A stretch of 12,500 bases of DNA, from the NCBI GenBank assembly GCA_018398765.1, contig JAHBMJ010005792.1, positions 1 to 12,500 of the forward strand, read 5' to 3'. Position 1 is the stretch's first letter; each line of letters opens with the position of its first letter. A program made the position numbers and the translations under genes. Source of the DNA: Chromera velia (Eukaryota > Sar > Chromeraceae). This document shows positions 8,935 through 12,500 of the stretch, one piece after another. The notes beneath the pieces are model-generated. The model saw nothing but the letters and a program-made list of their open reading frames with translations, had not been told where the DNA came from and did not search any database.

Positions 8935-10283
8935 TCACTCTCTCCAGAACCCCCTGCCGGAACACACCTAAGACAGGACACCTTCTTGCCTCGCTCTCGT
9001 AAAACTCTGATACGCGCGGTCCGCTCTCCAACCACACTCATTAGCAAGCCAACCCATCCACTCGTGGGCTGTCTTGGACGTCGCCGGCTGCCTCCTCAAA
9101 GTCCTCGAATGTACCACCTCTAAGGCCGCTCCAATTAGGCTATCCAGCCTCTTTCTCAGATTTTGTGCTATAGGTCCTCTCTCAGGTGGCAATACGGGGG
9201 AGGAACCACTATGGAACTGAAAAAGGCTCTCCAATTCGGACGTTTGGAGTCTGAGGACAATGATGAGATAAGAGAGGACATGATCACCACACAGATGCAG
9301 TGAATCCTCTCCTAGCTACTGCGGGACGGTGACTTCTATCACTGTCTCACCCAAAATGCTGTTCAGAAATCGCAGCCAGCTCCTCGGTTCATACTCCCTC
9401 ACTTCTTTGAAAAGTTCGGTTGCAAATAGACCGATCCTACGGAAGACCCTCTTTTTTTCAAGGTCAACAAGAGTAGGAGACAAACGTAAATCCCTGAGGC
9501 AGTCAAGGCTGATCATGCCTATACGTCCCCCCGAAGCTTGTGAGGCAGAGCCTTCACTTTGCTCCCCATTCTTCACTAGGACACCGAACTAGTGGCCTGT
9601 CAAAGGGTGTTGGACGGGAATATACCAGAACTTTGCTCGTAACGCCGTCTCCCCAAGAAACTCCACACGCCCCCCCAGAGCCGCTGAGAGGAACTCACAC
9701 CTGCTTTCCACATCTGGGAACGTAGGAGCATCGTCCCCCACAACCGCCCTCAAAACAGAATATATTTTGGAGCTAGTCACAAAGACGTTTCGATCACCGA
9801 CAGGACCCCGCATGTTCGGGCGGTCCTCGATCAGCGTTAAAAAGGCACCCGCTTCCATCAGTTAGTCACTTATATGGAAATCTCTCCAGAACTCCCCTCC
9901 CTCCTTTATGGACGCCCACCCCTGGCGAAGCTCTCGTAGCTTAGACACGAGCCTGTCCACCGGTCCATAACCAGAGTGGCCTATACTAGAATTCAGGATA
10001 CTGCACATAGCTACCAAGTTGTGAGGGCGGAGAGCTGGAGGGTCCTGCGAGATGTTGTTTGCTGGTCTTCCGAGAATGGACCGGACGGCTGGCAGGTTAG
10101 GGGGGGGGGTGGTGGTAATACATGGGGAATGAGGATCACTGGAGGGGGGAAGCGCCTAGTTGCAGTCTATAAGGGTCCCGGAGCACATTGGGCCAGCCCA
10201 GACTCACCAACAGTCTCAAGTGAACTACTCGTCCCACCTGACAAGATCACACCAACTGGGACTTCCCCTGGCTCTGTGTCCAT
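8935..10283 (-). pseudogene. N-terminal part of the element gene, spliced, interrupted by stops
   Basis: The reading starts at an ATG (10283-10281, MDTEPGEVPVGV...), runs to a strong donor, crosses a 119-bp intron and continues in phase from 10088. The frame then stays protein-like to a TGA at 8937-8935, just before the minisatellite. It is interrupted by TAA (9864-9862), TAG (9591-9589), TAG (9318-9316) and TAG (8970-8968). Visible stretches include NLVAMCSILNSSIGHSGYGP, EFWRDFHISD, VFVTSSKIYSVLRAVVGDD and HEWMGWLANECGWRADRAY. About 408 codons lie between start and TGA. I recognise no domain and no transposase triad. TAG TAG stands directly upstream of the ATG in frame, so this could be either the true start or an internal exon. 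It is probably the 5' part of the gene ending in the C48 domain. Confidence 0.5.
10089..10207 (-). other. Predicted intron (119 bp) in the element gene
   Basis: On the minus strand the donor is TTG|GTGAGT. The 3' end has a C-rich tract, CTAAC (10100-10096, branch-point-like) and the acceptor CTGCCAG. Exon 1 ends in phase 1 and exon 2 resumes with CC, forming GCC (Ala), and the open frame carries on. Reading straight through instead meets TGA, TGA and TAG, so splicing explains the sequence better. Confidence 0.6.
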
Positions 10284-10495
10284 CTACTACCATCCGTATC
10301 CATTTCTTCCTGACATCGATCTCTGCGAATGGGTTTTTTTTGCAAATAGACGGGTTGTGGACGTAATAATCGACCCGGAGTGTACTTAAGTAATCTAGTA
10401 AGTAATGAAGGTAAGGCAAAAACGTCTACTCCCTCCAACTTCTTCAATTCTTCACCAATTTTATTCGTTTTTTGACTCGAATGTTCTCTCTGCTG

Positions 10496-10531
10496 GAGTC
10501 CTCTCTGTTTCTCGAGTCCTCTCTGTTTCTC
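10496..10531. repeat. 18-bp tandem duplication
   Basis: Two perfect adjacent copies of GAGTCCTCTCTGTTTCTC. Confidence 0.9.
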
Positions 10532-10599
10532 GTGATCAAAACAGGAGAGGAGGGATGCTACGGGATCCCCTTGCAGCATGTCTTGTGCAGGTGCATGTA

Positions 10600-10616
10600 T
10601 GCATGCATGCATGCAT
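10600..10616. repeat. (TGCA)n microsatellite with overlapping TGCATGCA sites
   Basis: The run TGCATGCATGCATGCAT holds three overlapping TGCATGCA octamers. Confidence 0.9.
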
Positions 10617-11409
10617 GGGGCGGGGGCCACGGCAATGCGTACAAAGTATGCATGCTTTTCGGAAATTTATTTGTTTCTGCTAAAATTAAGGATACCTGGG
10701 GAATGGAATGCATGAAAAGGGGAGACAGAGAAGAAAGGGGCAACTTCTCCCTGTCTGCCTCTTTATCAGAACTACAGAGAGCTCTTCCGTCTTCTTCACG
10801 TTCTTCTCTATTTATTTTGTCTTCAAAGAATGGCCCCAAGGTATGGATGTCCTGTCTGCTGAGAAGTGCCTTATGTGAGAAGATTGAGCCACTCCTAAAG
10901 GTATTGACACTAAATCGGAAGGGTCTAACGGGGGGGGCCAACTCTCTGGGAGAGGTGTTTTGTCTGGCAGAGGGTTGTTTAAATGGAAGAAAAATTGATG
11001 ATCTCTGGCTCCAATTGGGTAGAAGCAAGAAATAAACTAAACAAAGTGGTAGAGGGAAAGAAAGTGAAGCAAAGGATTCAGAGAGAAGGAATTGAGGGAT
11101 CAGATACAGCCGAAACAGAAGCGAGAAAAATGCTGCTTTTGGCTTTACAAGTCGATCCATATGAAGCATGCAGAGCCGTTTGCAATCTTTGTTACTCACT
11201 GTGCATGCCTGTTTCTGTGTGAACGCGACCTTTTCTTCTTCTGTTCCAGTCTTCTATTGCCACCTCCAACGCGCATGCTGCTTGTGAGCTTACCAAGCGA
11301 GCACTTCAGGGGATCTCGCGCTTAGCCTTATCTCTAGAGTTGAGTGATTGACGATCTCTTGCATGAACATGGGCTGCTGGGAGCACGGTTCCACTCTAGC
11401 AAAACCAAC

Positions 11410-11430
11410 TTCATTCATTCATTCATTCAT
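11410..11430. repeat. (TTCA)5 microsatellite
   Basis: Five tandem TTCA units followed by T. Confidence 0.9.
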
Positions 11431-11494
11431 GCATTTGCAACTCCGTGCAAGTTACTTGAAGGGCATGCATGTGCAAAGTAATATATGCATGCAT

Positions 11495-11678
11495 GTATGA
11501 TCGCGGCTCCGTACAAGTTGCTTGAAGGGCATATTTTGGAATTCGGGCAACACCGTGACAGGCGGAGATAGAAGCGACCCCCCCCTCTAAAAATAAAAAA
11601 ATGCGTTATGCGAGTGCGTGCGATCTCAGGGCCTCTCGGCTGATCTCAGCAGAGCTGAGCTGCCCCCCGAGGCGATTG
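11495..11678 (+). repeat. Left arm of a long fold-back inverted repeat
   Basis: The reverse complement of 11948-12155 matches this arm along its length with small indels. A perfect 45-bp block is 11596-11640 against 12041-11997. Outside it, shared words include GTTGCTTGA, GGGCATATTTT and ACACCGTGACAG. Inside it, both arms share CTGATCTC, AGCAGAGCT and AGCTGCCCCCCGAG. Confidence 0.9.
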
Positions 11679-11947
11679 AAGACAGTTCGCACGCCTTGTG
11701 TGCAGAAGCAAGAGACAATGCAGCATGGATCGGCTCGGTGGTATGCGTTCGGCTCCTTTGCTTAAGTGTGCGAATTACGGCTAAAAGGGTATTTAAAAAA
11801 AAAAAACTAATATGCGGCAGGGGTATGGATGACGGAAAATTCCGAATAAATTAGGAAAAAATAGAAAATCATCTTCCAACATTAAAACCAAGGCACTCAC
11901 CTTCGAGACTGTTTGCGAAGCATGCATTTCAAGGCACTCACTTTTTG
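11679..11947. other. Spacer (loop) of the fold-back repeat
   Basis: These 269 bp between the arms carry no supportable gene. They include a 12-A run near 11795, AAAATTCCGAATAAATT around 11836, and two copies of AGGCACTCAC (11891-11900, 11932-11941). The same word occurs inverted in the left terminal repeat (5573-5582) and degenerate in the right one (12175-12184). Confidence 0.6.
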
Positions 11948-12155
11948 GTCGTCTCGGGGGGCAGCTAGCTCTGCTGATCGAGATCAGCCGAGAGATGCCG
12001 AGAGGCCCTGAGATCGCACGCACTCGCATAACGCATTTTTTCATTTTTGGGGGGGGGGGTTCGGTGTCTGTCTGTCTGTCTGTCTGTCTGTCACGGTGTC
12101 GCCCTGATTCGAAAATATGCCCCTCAAGCAACTCGCACAGAGCCATGATCGCATT
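11948..12155 (-). repeat. Right arm of the fold-back inverted repeat
   Basis: Inverted partner of 11495-11678. Compared with the left arm it has a 9-10 bp gain next to the 45-bp perfect block, an 11-G run (12049-12059) and a TGTC microsatellite that the left arm lacks. Confidence 0.9.
12065..12092. repeat. (TGTC)7 microsatellite
   Basis: Seven perfect units inside the right fold-back arm. At the matching place in the left arm only one unit is present (GTGACAGGCGG). Confidence 0.95.
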
Positions 12156-12160
12156 ATGAT

Positions 12161-12205
12161 CCCCTAAATAGCCCAGGCACTTATCCAACTAGTTGGGTGT
12201 ATCCC
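12161..12205 (-). repeat. Right terminal inverted repeat of candidate element
   Basis: The reverse complement begins GGGATACACCCAACTAGTTG and ends TTTAGGGG. It matches 5552-5600 with four substitutions in the first 31 positions and gaps after that. Confidence 0.6.
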
Positions 12206-12500
12206 ATATATACTACCTAGAAATTTGAACAGGAATACAAACATCCAAGGAGCATACTACCAAGGCTCCCCCCGGTCTCCCCAGAGTCCTTCCATCTTCT
12301 CTACTTCCCTTCCATTACTGGAGTGGGTCCTCGGCGGTTCTGCGGTTCTCTAGGTGGCATCCTCAATTTTTCGTTTTCTTAAGGTCACTCGTGGGCTAAC
12401 GGACATCCCTGCCTAGGTCAGTCAATCTCCGGGAAGGGGAGCTCTCGAGGTAATCTTTTTTTCGGACGATGAGGGGAAGCCTTACTGCTATATGCATGTA
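12206..12500. other. Right flank, no supportable gene
   Basis: The minus strand shows a short protein-like stretch at about 12497-12408 (MHIAVRLPLIVRKKDY...), followed by TAG and TGA. It is cut by the window edge and I do not recognise it. Confidence 0.4.

Larger units (their letters stand above)
10284..11494. other. Region upstream of the element gene, no firm gene
   Basis: Open frames exist on both strands (plus 10472-11035 and 10983-11222, minus 11199-10558), but none matches a family I know. Much of the minus frame is low-complexity antisense. The plus frame 10983-11222 (79 residues, starting MEEKLMISGSNWVEARN) looks helical and is the most protein-like, though a TAA directly precedes its ATG. 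A pyrimidine-rich TTCTTCTTCTGTTCCAG at 11233-11249 resembles a plus-strand splice acceptor, without a clear matching exon. Two related words around TCCGTRCAAGTTRCTTGAAG lie at about 11443 and 11508; the second belongs to the fold-back arm. Confidence 0.35.
5552..12205. mobile_element. Candidate decayed 6.65-kb DNA transposon with terminal inverted repeats
   Basis: The left end (5552-5582) and the reverse complement of the right end (12205-12175) match at 27 of 31 positions, and similarity continues with gaps to TTTAGGGG on both sides. Flanking octamers TTATATAC (5542-5549) and ATATATAC (12206-12213) differ by one base and could be an 8-bp target duplication. Two extra bases sit between the left octamer and the repeat, and TA-richness makes chance agreement possible. 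Between the ends lie only minus-strand broken coding sequence with a C48 peptidase domain, a minisatellite and a fold-back repeat. C48 domains are known in KDZ/Zisupton and some Mutator-like transposons, and KDZ elements make 8-bp duplications. No transposase core was recognised, so the superfamily is open. Confidence 0.5.

Noticed and set aside
6136-10283. Whole-genome reassignment of TAA/TAG to glutamine
   Set aside because: The intact receptor gene uses CAA/CAG for all 22 glutamines, and one element frame also has an internal TGA and a frameshift. Mutational decay is simpler, though the TAR bias is kept as a finding.
10472-11199. Overlapping plus and minus frames of 187 and 213 codons
   Set aside because: No family match, low-complexity text on both strands and no good splice context. 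Described as a region without a firm gene.
11618-12188. Open frames inside the fold-back arms
   Set aside because: Both come from the inverted repeat and simple repeats, and have no protein character.

Overview
This window looks like nuclear DNA of a eukaryotic microbe. It has long non-coding and low-complexity stretches, simple repeats, two well-formed GT-AG introns of about 120-130 bp, and decayed mobile-element genes. The palindrome TGCATGCA is strongly over-represented; this octamer is a known ApiAP2 site in apicomplexan parasites. Intermediate GC, short introns, an ionotropic glutamate receptor gene and many TE relics would fit an apicomplexan-related alga such as a chromerid. That assignment is an inference, not something the sequence proves.

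Layout: 1-93 is a homopurine minisatellite. 94-1349 has no supportable gene and is partly AT-rich. 1350-2259 (minus) is a broken LINE-type reverse transcriptase C-terminus with its zinc motif split by a 10-bp duplication. 2260-2919 is AT-rich and probably holds the 3' end of the next gene. 2920-5159 (minus) is the one convincing intact gene: a two-exon ionotropic glutamate receptor of 703 residues with signal peptide, split ligand-binding domain, pore, SYTANLA motif, fourth helix and a long charged tail with a coiled coil. It lacks an amino-terminal domain.

From about 5552 to 12205 there seems to be one large, decayed DNA element. Inverted copies of a ~31-49 bp sequence lie at its two ends. 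Inside it, all on the minus strand, are three stretches of broken coding sequence. The first (10283-8935) begins with an ATG and a strong intron. The middle (8251-7217) is Ala/Pro-rich. The last (7245-6136) carries a recognisable C48 (Ulp1-like) cysteine peptidase domain. A 46-bp minisatellite (8421-8926) lies between the first and middle parts. The right side holds a long fold-back inverted repeat (11495-12155).

The most notable observations are these. Eleven of the twelve internal stop codons in the decayed element genes are TAA or TAG. One of these TAGs sits exactly where Ulp1 peptidases have their oxyanion-hole glutamine. The intact receptor gene uses only CAA/CAG for its 22 glutamines and ends in TGA. 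CpA-directed C-to-T mutation is the simplest explanation; a glutamine meaning of TAR in the element is a less likely alternative that can be tested.
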